64,000 nt of DNA from Mycolicibacterium parafortuitum (GCF_010725485.1 NZ_AP022598.1:3224001-3288000); one strand, 5' to 3'; counted from the first letter of the stretch, positions 24,878 to 33,375 are shown. Translations and numbers: made by a program. Notes: a model not told the origin generated them from the letters alone.

Positions 24878-25879
24878 TCACTTGCCCAGGAAATCCAGGA
24901 TGGCCGGGGCAGCCTGCACCCACGTGTCGAACAGGCAGAACGTCTTGCCGCCGCTCTGGGCGAACCTCTCACCCGCGCGTTCCCAGGCGTCCTCGGGCCA
25001 TGGCGGTTCGATCAGCGCGGAACCCTTGATCAGGCAGTGCACCTCCAGCGACGTCCGCTTCGGGTGATCCCAGTCGTTCTCGCCGCCGCGGATGATCAAG
25101 GTGGGCACGGTGATGTTGTCGAACATCTCGTCGGGCACACCGGGAATGGTTTGGCCCGGCTTGGGCACGAACGCGTTGAGCCAGCGCAGCATCACCTTGA
25201 GGAACTCGTCGACGTCGAGATCCAGCAGACGCCGGCGGTTGGCCGGGTTCTGCTCGATGCGCTCACGCCATTCAGGCACGCTCAGCAGGCCCTCGATGCC
25301 GAGGCCGCGGACCGCCAGGATGCTCGGGGTCACATAGTGGCCACCGAGCACGAACGATCCGTAGACACCGCCGACGATGTTCCACACCACCAGTTTTCGC
25401 ACGATCTCGGGGTAGAGCATCGTGGTGAGCATCGAGTCACGGGCACCGCCGGACCCGCCGAGGATGATGCACGGGCCCTCACCGAGGGCGGTCACCAGCT
25501 TGTAGAGCGTCTCGGCGCGCATGTGCGATTCGCTCTGCCCGTAGAACTGGACATCGGATTTGCCGCAGTTGGGCCGATCCCACAGCAGCACCCGGTAGCC
25601 GCCCTCGACCAGTGCCTCGGCGAGCGGGCGCAGCCCGGGGATGTCCTTGCTGAACCGGCCACCTGGCGTCAGCGCGATCAATTGACCTGTGTCACCCAGG
25701 ATTTCGTAGACGACGTTGCCGCCGTTGATCGTCATGCTCTGTTCGCCGGCCGTCAGGGACAGTCCGGTCTCGCTCACAAGTTCACTCCCGGCCGATGATT
25801 CGCTCACAAGTTCACTCCCGGCCAATGATTCGCTCACAAGTTCGCTCCCGGCCGATGATTCGCTCACAAGTTCGCTCAT
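24878..25879 (-). CDS. Alpha/beta-hydrolase with repetitive N-terminus
   Basis: A 333-aa hydrolase of the alpha/beta fold: an oxyanion region TPGGRFSKDIPG near residue 71, a DRPNCGKSD motif near 101, and the nucleophile elbow GGSGG with S143. The first ~38 residues are four tandem copies of a ten-residue unit, SELVSESSAG, encoded by a 30-bp DNA repeat. The family domain begins after it, near SLTAGEQSMTINGG. Each repeat contains a GTGAGCGA that could act as a start, so the true N-terminus may be GTG 25783 (VSETGLS) or similar. ATG 25879 overlaps the Rieske ferredoxin stop. Confidence 0.85.
   Translation of the reverse strand: MSELVSESSAGSELVSESLAGSELVSESSAGSELVSETGLSLTAGEQSMTINGGNVVYEILGDTGQLIALTPGGRFSKDIPGLRPLAEALVEGGYRVLLWDRPNCGKSDVQFYGQSESHMRAETLYKLVTALGEGPCIILGGSGGARDSMLTTMLYPEIVRKLVVWNIVGGVYGSFVLGGHYVTPSILAVRGLGIEGLLSVPEWRERIEQNPANRRRLLDLDVDEFLKVMLRWLNAFVPKPGQTIPGVPDEMFDNITVPTLIIRGGENDWDHPKRTSLEVHCLIKGSALIEPPWPEDAWERAGERFAQSGGKTFCLFDTWVQAAPAILDFLGK
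25771..25878. repeat. 30-bp tandem repeat, 3.6 copies, in the 5' end of a hydrolase gene
   Basis: Units at 25771-25800, 25801-25830, 25831-25860 and a partial copy to 25878, differing by single bases. The + strand unit begins CGCTCACAAGTTC. It starts exactly at the ATGA overlap between the Rieske ferredoxin and the hydrolase. The period is a multiple of three, so it reads through in frame. Confidence 0.9.
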
Positions 25880-26265
25880 GCCTGCACCAGGACTTCCTTG
25901 CCGACCACCCGCACCGGGTAGGTGCGGATGCTCCACTCCGGTTTCACCGCGGTGGTGCCCGTCGCCAGCTCGAATCCCCACTGGTGCCATGGGCAGAAGA
26001 TGTATTCCTGGTCGCGGACCATCACCGCGTCACCGGGGACGGTCTCGTCGACGATATTGCGGCCACGGGCCCGGCCGGAGCACAGCGGACCGCCCTCGTG
26101 CGGGCAGTAGTTCGCGATCGCGTAGAACGTGCCGTTGACGTTGTACACCCCGACGCCGTGTCGGCCGATGGGAACGAGTTTGTGTGTGCCAGGCGGGATC
26201 TCGTCGACAGTGGCGACGACGTGTTCCCGCCCCTGGGCCAACCGGGGCGTCTTCTCTTTGTCCAT
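25876..26265 (-). CDS. Rieske-type [2Fe-2S] ferredoxin
   Basis: A 129-aa single-domain Rieske protein. Cluster ligands are C54-x-H56 (CPHEGG) and C91-x2-H94 (CPWHQWG). There is no membrane anchor, so it is a soluble Rieske ferredoxin of the biphenyl/toluene dioxygenase type or a fused-subunit relic. It lies between the amidohydrolase pair and the hydrolase, with a 3-bp gap upstream and an ATGA overlap downstream. An electron-transfer role to an oxygenase elsewhere in the cluster is likely; a structural role with the amidohydrolases cannot be excluded. Confidence 0.92.
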   Translation of the reverse strand: MDKEKTPRLAQGREHVVATVDEIPPGTHKLVPIGRHGVGVYNVNGTFYAIANYCPHEGGPLCSGRARGRNIVDETVPGDAVMVRDQEYIFCPWHQWGFELATGTTAVKPEWSIRTYPVRVVGKEVLVQA

Positions 26266-26268
26266 GTG

Positions 26269-27411
26269 TCAGAAGACCCGTACCTGACCTTCGAGCGCGG
26301 GCACGGTGTCCGGCAGCTTGTAGGTCTCGATACCGTTGCGGAACATCACCGCTTCACGGGCGTGTTCGGGCAGGTGCTTGACCAGCCAGCGCGGGTCGTC
26401 GAACGTCCAGTGCGGGTAGTCGCTGGAGAACAGCAGGATCTTCTCGCACTCCATCCATTCGAACGCCCGCGACAGCTCGGTCTTGTCCTCGGGATAGTCC
26501 AGCGGCTGGGTCGTGAACTTGATGTGGTCCTTGACGTACTCGCTGGGCTTGCGTTTGATGTCCAGCCACGACTTGCGGGCCTCGTAGAGCGCGTCCATCC
26601 GCCACATCAGCGGGAGGATCCAGGTGAACGCGTGCTCGACGAAAACGATGCGTAGGTTCGGGTGCCGGTCGAAGGTGCCGTCGAAGATCAGGCTCATCAC
26701 CTGGTTCGCCGCGAGCAGCGAGTAGGTCACCATGAAATCGTGGTTGTAGCTGGGCAACCCGACCGGTGGCATCGGCAGCTCGTCGTAGTGGCTGCGCGAC
26801 AGATGGCAGCTGACGGGGATGTCGTGTTTGGCCGCCGTCGCCCAGATCGGGTCGTACTTCGGGTTCCCCCACGACGGGCGCGGTTCGGCCTTGATCAGGA
26901 TCTGTGCCATGTACGGGTGGCCGACCCAGCGCTCGATCTCGGCGACGCTGGCCTCGGGTTCCTCGATGGCCAGGCAGATCGACCCTCGCCAGCGCTCATG
27001 CCAGTTGTTGTGGCTGTCGAGCCAGTGGTTGGCCTGCCAGTCGTTGAGCGCGTACGACATCGCGTGCTGCGCTTCGGGGATACGGGCCGGGTACGCGGCC
27101 GGTTCCAGGATCGCGATGTCGGCGCCGGCCTCCATGATCAGCTGCTTGAACGCCAGATCCGGGTCACTACAGGGGAATTGGCCGTCGGCCGGAAAGGAGT
27201 CGGCGCGCATGGCATAGGTGTGGGCGTAGTCCGGCGCGTCATAGTAGATCTGGTCGCCGACCTTGTGCGTGCCGAAGTACTTGCTGCGCCAGGGCTCGGG
27301 AATGTACTGGCCGAGTTCTCCGGCCCGGGGTGCGGGGTGGACGTCGGAGTCCACGCACCGCACGGCGATGCGTTCGGTGGCGGGTACCCGTGGATTGGCG
27401 GTAACGGTCAT
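26269..27411 (-). CDS. Amidohydrolase (ACMSD-like, amidohydrolase_2 type), catalytic-looking copy
   Basis: A 380-aa TIM-barrel metal-dependent hydrolase/decarboxylase. Metal-site motifs are present: DSDVH at residues 21-25, CHLSRSHY near 200, VEHAFTW near 258 and SSDYPHW near 325. This set matches the 2-amino-3-carboxymuconate semialdehyde decarboxylase-like group, which performs decarboxylation or hydrolysis on ring-cleavage products. The gene is 21 bp downstream of a homologous but degenerate copy at 27433. The pairing suggests a heteromeric enzyme. GTG/ATG choice is clear: ATG 27411. Confidence 0.9.
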   Translation of the reverse strand: MTVTANPRVPATERIAVRCVDSDVHPAPRAGELGQYIPEPWRSKYFGTHKVGDQIYYDAPDYAHTYAMRADSFPADGQFPCSDPDLAFKQLIMEAGADIAILEPAAYPARIPEAQHAMSYALNDWQANHWLDSHNNWHERWRGSICLAIEEPEASVAEIERWVGHPYMAQILIKAEPRPSWGNPKYDPIWATAAKHDIPVSCHLSRSHYDELPMPPVGLPSYNHDFMVTYSLLAANQVMSLIFDGTFDRHPNLRIVFVEHAFTWILPLMWRMDALYEARKSWLDIKRKPSEYVKDHIKFTTQPLDYPEDKTELSRAFEWMECEKILLFSSDYPHWTFDDPRWLVKHLPEHAREAVMFRNGIETYKLPDTVPALEGQVRVF

Positions 27412-27432
27412 GGTCGTGCCTCCTCGCTCCCT

Positions 27433-28566
27433 CTACTGTGCCGTAGCCGCGGATGACACGGACGGACTTGCGCCAACTTCGAGGCCGTACAGCTGCGCGG
27501 CGTTGCGCCAGCACAACTTGTCGCGCTGCTCGGTGCTGTATGAGCTCGGCACCGACAGTTCGTTGAGTTGCCAGTGCGGATAGCTCGACCCGTACATCAC
27601 CATGTCGTCCTTGCCGGTGAACCCGGCCCATTCGCCGGCGAAGTCGACGTCACCGGGGCCGTCCAGGCTGCCCTGGATGAAGTAGACGTGGCCGGGCAGG
27701 TAGTCGCTGGGCATCCTCGGCGCCCACGGCGTCTGCTCAAGATGCGGCCTGCCGAAGCAGTCCATCCGCCAGATGAACGGGGTCAGCATGTCCGCGGCAC
27801 CGTCGGCCCAGACGAACTTCAGGTCGGGCGTCCTCTCGAATACCCCCTCGGCGATCATGTTCATCAGGTGGTAGAGGAAGTTCAGTGCCGTGAACCCGAC
27901 GAACTGTTCGTAGGTACGCGTCAGCCCGTTCGGGGTCGGGGGCAGCATGACCCCCGAGCCGACCTCGAAATGCACCGCGACGGGCCAGCCGGCGTCGACG
28001 GCGGCCTCCCACAACGGCCAGAACTGCGGCTTGCCGTACAACTCGCGTGACTGCAGCGGAATGCCGAGCTGCACGATGCGCGGATGGCCGCGGTACTTGT
28101 CTATCTCGCGCAGTGCCCCGGCGATGTCGTCGGGATTGACCCGCAGCGTGCCGCGGAAGCGCTCGCCGAACTCGGGGTGGTCCAGCCAGCGCGTCACCAT
28201 CATCTCGTTGTGCGCCGAGGCGATCGCGGTGCCGAGGTGCCGGTCGGGCATGATGCCCCGCGTCATCGGGTGCAGGATCGCGATGTCGACACCGCGGTCG
28301 GTGAACAGGTGCTTGGCCACCAGCGCCGGGTCGGATCCGGGGTATTGCCCCTCCGGGCCTTCGGTGCGGTCGGCGTACTCGCCGCCGGGCGCGCCGTACC
28401 AGTCCATTTCGTAGTCCGGAAACCCACGGCTGCGGAACGGTTCGCGCAAGAAATTCTTCCGGAGGTCCTGGTTGGACTGGCAGAAGATGTGCACGCTGGC
28501 ATCGACAACAGGGATGCTGACCGGATCTGTTGGGTCGACACCCGTCCCGTCGGTGAATTCCTTCAC
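27433..28566 (-). CDS. Amidohydrolase_2-type protein with degenerate metal site
   Basis: A 377-aa paralogue of the gene at 26269 starting at GTG 28566 with AAAGGA upstream. Each metal motif is eroded: VVDASVH (S24 in place of the Asp/His ligand), VHFEVG in place of CHLSRSH, WADGAADM in place of VEHAFTW, and GSSYPHW with Ser in place of the catalytic Asp. The overall fold motifs (FERTPDLKFVW, PFIWRMD) remain. It is probably a non-catalytic or differently acting subunit paired with the downstream enzyme. It is the first gene of this minus-strand operon, with a GAGAAY-type operator about 80 bp upstream. Confidence 0.88.
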   Translation of the reverse strand: MKEFTDGTGVDPTDPVSIPVVDASVHIFCQSNQDLRKNFLREPFRSRGFPDYEMDWYGAPGGEYADRTEGPEGQYPGSDPALVAKHLFTDRGVDIAILHPMTRGIMPDRHLGTAIASAHNEMMVTRWLDHPEFGERFRGTLRVNPDDIAGALREIDKYRGHPRIVQLGIPLQSRELYGKPQFWPLWEAAVDAGWPVAVHFEVGSGVMLPPTPNGLTRTYEQFVGFTALNFLYHLMNMIAEGVFERTPDLKFVWADGAADMLTPFIWRMDCFGRPHLEQTPWAPRMPSDYLPGHVYFIQGSLDGPGDVDFAGEWAGFTGKDDMVMYGSSYPHWQLNELSVPSSYSTEQRDKLCWRNAAQLYGLEVGASPSVSSAATAQ

Positions 28567-28645
28567 GCAGCTTTGTCCTTTGCTCTCGCGCGGCCGGACA
28601 CACGACCGTCGACTGTCTCAGTGTAGATCGTTGTTCTTCTTTATC

Positions 28646-28660
28646 AAGAATTCTGTTCTC
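28646..28660. promoter_or_regulatory. GAGAAY-N3-RTTCTC-like operator near the amidohydrolase promoter
   Basis: AAGAATTCTGTTCTC, one base off the consensus, lies 80 bp upstream of the minus-strand start at 28566, in the 250-bp divergent region. The second copy in the same gap is at 28766-28788. Confidence 0.5.
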
Positions 28661-28765
28661 CAGCAGGGCGCTTAACATCGGCGCAGGTAGAGCGACCTGC
28701 TGGACGGCTGCACGGCAGATTGTCGGCGAAAATGCCTACGCGTTTGGCGAGAACGCCGACACCAG

Positions 28766-28788
28766 AAGCGAGAATGTTATTCTCGCTT
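28766..28788. promoter_or_regulatory. Perfect GAGAAT-N3-ATTCTC operator before the acyl-CoA dehydrogenase operon
   Basis: Arms AAGCGAGAAT and ATTCTCGCTT are perfect 10-bp complements around GTT. The site ends 28 bp before the GTG start at 28817. It is the best copy of the motif in the window and defines the consensus. Confidence 0.75.
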
Positions 28789-28816
28789 GCACGGCGGTCA
28801 CCAGGAGGCGTACGAC

Positions 28817-29812
28817 GTGTTACTCGAGTTCGATGCTGATCAGCGGTTGTGGCAGGAGACCGTGCGCGACGCGGTGTCCAAGCAGTGCCCGGCGTCGCTG
28901 ATCCGGGATATCGCCGAGAACGGCGTCGACCCGACCCCGCTGTGGAACGCCTATCTCGACGCCGGATGGACCGAGCTGACCGATCCGGAGAATGCCGTCG
29001 AGCTCGCGATCGTGCTCGAAGAGTTGGGCCGCGCGACCGACCCGACGCCGTTCCTGGCGACACTGAGTCAGTTCGCTCCGCTGGTCGGTGACCGGTTCGA
29101 TTCGAACGGCTCCGGCGCCGCGGTGTACTCGGGGGTGTCGGCGATCCGCGACGCCGACGGCTGGGTGCTCACCGGCACCGACCGCTTCGTCCTCGACGGC
29201 GACCGCGCCGAGCGTTTCGCGGTGGTGACCCCGGCAGGCGTCTTCGTGGTAGGGCGCTCCGACGCCGTCACCCGCCGTGTCGACATTTTCGACCCGGTGT
29301 TGCACGTCGCGGAGGTGTCGTTCCCCGCCGTCCACGTCGCCGAATCCGACCGACTGTCCGCCGACACCGAGCGTGCCTACCATGTCGCGCTGATGGGTAT
29401 GGCGATCACGATGGTCGGTGCCTGCCAGCGCATCCTGGATCTGGTGCTCGAACACGCCAAGAGTCGCCAGCAGTTCGGCGTCGCGATCGGCACGTTCCAG
29501 GCCGTGCAGCACAAGGCCACCGACATGTTCGTCGCGATCGAGCGGGCCAGGGCGCTGTCCTACTTCGCGGCGCTGACCATCGCCGCCGACGATCCGCGCC
29601 GGCGGTTGGCCGCCGCGATGGCGAAGGCCTCGGCGGGGGAGTGCCAGTCGTTGGTGTTCAAGCACGGCATCCAGCTTTTCGGGGCGATGGGCTTCACCTG
29701 GGAGAACGATGTGCAATTCGCGTTGAAGCGAGCCAAAGCCGGCGAGCTGCTGCTCGGCGGAGCCGCGGAGCATCGGGCGATGATCGCGGAGGAATACGGG
29801 AGGGACATCTGA
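28817..29812 (+). CDS. Acyl-CoA dehydrogenase, short subunit (ChsE/FadE-like)
   Basis: A 331-aa acyl-CoA dehydrogenase with a shortened N-terminal domain. C-terminal motifs are SRQQFGVAIGTFQAVQHKAT near residue 215 and QLFGAMGFTWE near residue 283. GTG 28817 has AGGAGG upstream; a longer frame from 28787 would begin inside the operator. It overlaps the next acyl-CoA dehydrogenase gene by one base (TGATG). Adjacent unequal FadE genes in actinobacteria form alpha2beta2 heterotetramers on steroid side chains (ChsE1-ChsE2, ChsE4-ChsE5); this pair fits that pattern (inference). Confidence 0.88.
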   Translation: MLLEFDADQRLWQETVRDAVSKQCPASLIRDIAENGVDPTPLWNAYLDAGWTELTDPENAVELAIVLEELGRATDPTPFLATLSQFAPLVGDRFDSNGSGAAVYSGVSAIRDADGWVLTGTDRFVLDGDRAERFAVVTPAGVFVVGRSDAVTRRVDIFDPVLHVAEVSFPAVHVAESDRLSADTERAYHVALMGMAITMVGACQRILDLVLEHAKSRQQFGVAIGTFQAVQHKATDMFVAIERARALSYFAALTIAADDPRRRLAAAMAKASAGECQSLVFKHGIQLFGAMGFTWENDVQFALKRAKAGELLLGGAAEHRAMIAEEYGRDI

Positions 29813-30987
29813 TGCAGCTCGCTTTCGATTCCGACGTCGAGGAGTTCCGCGCCGAGTTCTCCGCGTTCCTCGACGAGCACACCCCTTCTGCGGCGCAGAC
29901 TCTGGAGCGCCCTCGCTCGGTGTCGCACATGCCGCAGTGGGCGCGTGACTGGCAGCGGCTGCTGTTCGACAACGGCTGGTTGTTGCCGGCCCAGCCGCCG
30001 GAGTTCGGTGGCCGCAACGCCAACGTGCTGCAGACGTTCGTGCACGCCGAGGAACTGTGCCGGCGCCGGATCTACCACAGCTTCAACCCGCAGGGCGTCA
30101 ACATCATCGCCGCGTCACTGCTGACGTTCGGGACCGATGAACAGAAGCATCAGTGGGCTGTCCCCGTTCTGCGCGGCGAGCGCACGGCGTCGCTGGGCAT
30201 GAGCGAACCGAGCGCGGGATCCGATCTGGCGTCATTGCGCACCAAAGCGGTCCGAGATGGTGACCACTTCGTCGTCAACGGTCAGAAGGTGTGGACGTCC
30301 GGCGCCCACGACGCGGACTTCCTGTTGACGTTCGTGCGCACCGACCCGGATGCGCCGAAGCACAAGGGAATCAGCGTGCTGCTGATCCCGACGGCCCTCG
30401 ACGGCGTGGTGTGCCGACCGTTCGCCGACATGACCGGCATCGACAACCTGGACTTCAACGAGGTGTTCTTCACCGACGTGCGGGTGCCCGCCGAGAACTT
30501 GGTCGGCCCGCTCAACGGCGGATGGGGCGTGGCGAACGGCTCCCTGGGCCACGAGCGGACGATGATGTGGTTGGGCTTCGCCGACCGAATCGCCAACTGC
30601 ATAGCCGATTTCCGGCCCAAGGATGCCCTGCAGCGCGACGCGCTGGCGAGCAGCATCATGGACTACGAGGCGCTGCGGTTGCTCGGATCGGTCGGTATCG
30701 CGAAGGCGGCGCGCGGCGAGGTCGACGTGGCGTCGGTGTCGATCCCGAAACTGCTCGGCGCCGAAGCCGAACAGCGCATCGAAGGCCTTGCGCTGGAGGC
30801 GGCCGGACCCGATGGGTTGGTGCACCCCGCGACATCCGGTCCGTACGAGCACATGAACCTCGACCACTACTTCGCGAGCTGGTTCGAGCGCTACTGCCGC
30901 AGCTTTGGCGGCACCATCGCCGGCGGAACCTCGGAGATCCAGCGCAACATCATCGCCCAGCAGGTGCTCGGCCTGCCCCGGCGGTGA
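29812..30987 (+). CDS. Acyl-CoA dehydrogenase, long subunit
   Basis: A 391-aa acyl-CoA dehydrogenase. The FAD/substrate segment is GMSEPSAGSDLASLRTKAV near residues 125-143, then WTSGAHDADF, and the C-terminal GGTIAGGTSEIQRNIIAQQVLG. The N-terminal helical domain is complete. The ATG overlaps the stop of the partner subunit gene by one base. It likely forms the FAD-binding partner of the protein at 28817 and catalyses alpha,beta-dehydrogenation of a bulky acyl-CoA. Confidence 0.92.
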   Translation: MQLAFDSDVEEFRAEFSAFLDEHTPSAAQTLERPRSVSHMPQWARDWQRLLFDNGWLLPAQPPEFGGRNANVLQTFVHAEELCRRRIYHSFNPQGVNIIAASLLTFGTDEQKHQWAVPVLRGERTASLGMSEPSAGSDLASLRTKAVRDGDHFVVNGQKVWTSGAHDADFLLTFVRTDPDAPKHKGISVLLIPTALDGVVCRPFADMTGIDNLDFNEVFFTDVRVPAENLVGPLNGGWGVANGSLGHERTMMWLGFADRIANCIADFRPKDALQRDALASSIMDYEALRLLGSVGIAKAARGEVDVASVSIPKLLGAEAEQRIEGLALEAAGPDGLVHPATSGPYEHMNLDHYFASWFERYCRSFGGTIAGGTSEIQRNIIAQQVLGLPRR

Positions 30988-31011
30988 CGGACGGTTGCGG
31001 CCGGTGATGGC

Positions 31012-32145
31012 ATGGCGATGAAGGTTCAGCCCGCGGCGTTCCTGCGCACGACGTTGCCGATCGACCTGGGGCAGCTCGCCGAGCTCGACGCCGGGCGCTA
31101 CCATTCGATCTGGCTGCCCGATCACATGGTGAGCTTCTGGCCGGACTCGATCTGGTCGCCGGAGTTCACCGACCTGGCCGTCGCGTCGCCGTCGCCGCAC
31201 CGTCATCTCGATGCGATGGCAGTGGCCGCGGCCGCCGCGGTGCTGACCGCGAACGTGCCGCTGGCAACCAGCGTCGTCGACACCGTGCGGCGCCATCCGG
31301 CGTCGCTGGCGCAGAGCGCGCTGACCATCGACCACCTGTCCAAGGGGCGGTTCATCCTCGGGCTGGGCAGCGGTGAGAGCGAGAACATCGAGCCCTACGG
31401 CTTCGACTTCAGCTATCCGGTCGGCAGATTCGAGGAGGCTCTGCACGTCATCCGGCTGCTGTGGGACAGCGACGGGCCCGTCGATTTCGACGGCCGCTTT
31501 TACCGGCTGCAGCACGCCCGACTCGACACCGAGCCCTACGCCGGTCGGTTCCCGCCGATCTGGATCGGTGCCAGCGGGCCCCGCGCACTCGACATCACCG
31601 GGCGCTACGCCGATGGTTGGTGGCCCGCCGGGGCATGGTCACCGGAGGACTACGCCGAGAAGCTGGCGCGGGTGCACGCGTCGGCGGAGCGGGCCGGTCG
31701 TGACCCGTCGGCGATCACGCCGTGTTTCATCCAGGTCTGCCTGATGGGTCGCGACGACGCCGCCCTTGCCGAGATCCTGCGCGCTCCGCTGGTGAAGTCG
31801 TTCCTACTGCAGGTATCGGCAGAGCTGTTGTCCACGTTCGGCTTCGAGCATCCGATGGGGCCCGACTGGGGCGGTTTCCACGACATCGATCCAAGTGTGC
31901 TGACCCGCGAACGCATCGTCGACTTCCTCGACCGCGTCGAGCCGGAGATGATCCTGGCGGTGGTGCCGCACGGCACCCCGAAGCAGGTGGCGCGCGTCAT
32001 CAAGGAGTATGTCGATGCGGGACTGCGGGTTCCGAAGATCCTGGACTACGGGGGTATGGCGGGGCTCGACTTCGCGAAGGCGTCGGCGCAGCATGTGCGG
32101 GAGGCGGAGGACGAGCTGATGAGCCTGTGCGGAGCACGCGAATGA
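31012..32145 (+). CDS. LLM-class (F420-dependent type) oxidoreductase
   Basis: A 377-aa TIM-barrel protein of the luciferase-like monooxygenase class. Features are YHSIWLPDHM near residue 28, LATSVVDTVRRHPASLAQ near 85, LSKGRFILGLGSGESEN near 108 and GASGPRALDITGRYADGW near 180. This is the F420-dependent reductase/dehydrogenase subgroup (Mer and phthiodiolone ketoreductase-like). It reduces or oxidises a carbonyl or double bond with F420. The last eight codons lie in the first copy of a 25-bp tandem repeat, so the C-terminal LCGARE is repeat-derived. ATG 31012 or 31018 could be the start. Confidence 0.9.
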   Translation: MAMKVQPAAFLRTTLPIDLGQLAELDAGRYHSIWLPDHMVSFWPDSIWSPEFTDLAVASPSPHRHLDAMAVAAAAAVLTANVPLATSVVDTVRRHPASLAQSALTIDHLSKGRFILGLGSGESENIEPYGFDFSYPVGRFEEALHVIRLLWDSDGPVDFDGRFYRLQHARLDTEPYAGRFPPIWIGASGPRALDITGRYADGWWPAGAWSPEDYAEKLARVHASAERAGRDPSAITPCFIQVCLMGRDDAALAEILRAPLVKSFLLQVSAELLSTFGFEHPMGPDWGGFHDIDPSVLTRERIVDFLDRVEPEMILAVVPHGTPKQVARVIKEYVDAGLRVPKILDYGGMAGLDFAKASAQHVREAEDELMSLCGARE

Positions 32146-32196
32146 CAGCCTGTGCGGAGCACGCGAATGACAGCCTGTGCGGAGCACGCGAATGAC
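32122..32196. repeat. 25-bp tandem repeat, three perfect copies, at a gene end
   Basis: Three identical units (32122-32146, 32147-32171, 32172-32196), each starting AGCCTGTGCGGAGCACGCG and ending AATGAC. The first unit contains the stop codon of the LLM gene within AATGA. The next gene starts 9 bp after the last unit. Confidence 0.92.
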
Positions 32197-32204
32197 ACGG
32201 CCGT

Positions 32205-33374
32205 ATGAGTGAGAAGCTCGACGCCGCGGCATTGCTCGCACGGGCCGAGGCAGATACGGGATTGCGCGATTACGGCGATCCGACGCTGCCGGACCGGTTC
32301 GCGATCGCCGTCGACCTGATCAACGGGCAGGAAATGACCCCGGACGGTCACCGGCAGGCCGCCGAGGTGTGCCACTGGTTGCTGACCAGTCGGCTGGAGT
32401 TCTTCGCCGACCGGGACCGTCATCCGGTCGCTGACGAGGTAATCGAAGCCCCGATGTTCGTCACCGGTGAACCGCGGTCGGGGACGACGCTGATGCACGC
32501 GTTGATGAGCGTCGACCCGGACGCGAGGGCGCTGCGGTTCTGGGAGGTGATGTACCCGTCCCCTCCGCCCGGCCTCGCCGGTGGCGAGGATCCGCGCCGG
32601 GCGCGCGCTGATCGCGATTGGCGCGAGATCAATGCCAAGGCGCCGAAATGGCTGCACTCCCATCCCTACAACGACATGCTCGGGGACGGCCTTCCCGAGG
32701 ACGAGCGCACCTGGGCGTTCGACTTCCGGGTGATGACGCCGACGGCGTGGTGGCGGGTGCCGATGCAGACCGTGGTCGGCGGACTGCCGACCGACGCGGC
32801 GGCCCAGTACCGGATTCACCGGGCGATGCTGCAACAGCTCCAGTACGCGCGGCCGCGTAAGCACTGGGTCTTGAAGGGCTTCCACGGTTTTCGTCTCGCC
32901 GAGCTGTTCGACGCGTACCCCGACGCGACGCTGCTCTGGTTGCATCGCGAACCCGTCCAGGTGGCGGCCTCGCGGACCATGATGATGGCCGACATCCTCG
33001 ACGGTCTGGTCGGTCCGGTGGATCTGCATGCGGCCACCCGGACGCACCTGGATCTGACCCGTGCCAGTATCGCGAATACGATGACCAACCCGATGGTGGA
33101 CGATCCGCGCATCCGGCACGTCCGCTATACGGACTTCGTCGCCGACCCGGTAGGCACCGTGGGCGACTACTACGCGTTCGCCGGACGGACACTGACCGCG
33201 GCCGCGCAAGCCCGGATGCGCGATTACCTCGCCGCCAACAAGGGCGACCGGCATGGCAAATTCCGCTACTCCACGACCCTGCTGACCGACATCGGGGAGG
33301 ATCTCGCGGCGCTGCATGAGGAGTTCCGCCCGTTCCGGGAGAGGTTCGGCGTCGAGATCGAGAATCGCGGCTGA
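32205..33374 (+). CDS. PAPS-dependent sulfotransferase-family protein
   Basis: A 389-aa sulfotransferase. The PAPS 5'-phosphosulfate loop TGEPRSGTTLMH is at residues 87-98, a 3'-phosphate-type segment WLHREPVQVAASRTMMM is near 245, and FHGFRLAELFDAYPDATLLW precedes it. This matches the large mycobacterial sulfotransferase_3 family (Stf-like). It would transfer sulfate to a hydroxyl of a lipid or small molecule. It is unusual inside what otherwise looks like a degradative operon. ATG 32205 follows a tandem-repeat junction. Confidence 0.9.
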   Translation: MSEKLDAAALLARAEADTGLRDYGDPTLPDRFAIAVDLINGQEMTPDGHRQAAEVCHWLLTSRLEFFADRDRHPVADEVIEAPMFVTGEPRSGTTLMHALMSVDPDARALRFWEVMYPSPPPGLAGGEDPRRARADRDWREINAKAPKWLHSHPYNDMLGDGLPEDERTWAFDFRVMTPTAWWRVPMQTVVGGLPTDAAAQYRIHRAMLQQLQYARPRKHWVLKGFHGFRLAELFDAYPDATLLWLHREPVQVAASRTMMMADILDGLVGPVDLHAATRTHLDLTRASIANTMTNPMVDDPRIRHVRYTDFVADPVGTVGDYYAFAGRTLTAAAQARMRDYLAANKGDRHGKFRYSTTLLTDIGEDLAALHEEFRPFRERFGVEIENRG

Positions 33375-33375
33375 G

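Noticed and set aside
25771..25878. Possible CRISPR-like array
   Set aside because: Units are contiguous with no unique spacers, lie inside a coding start and keep a 30-bp period. They are tandem repeats, not CRISPR.
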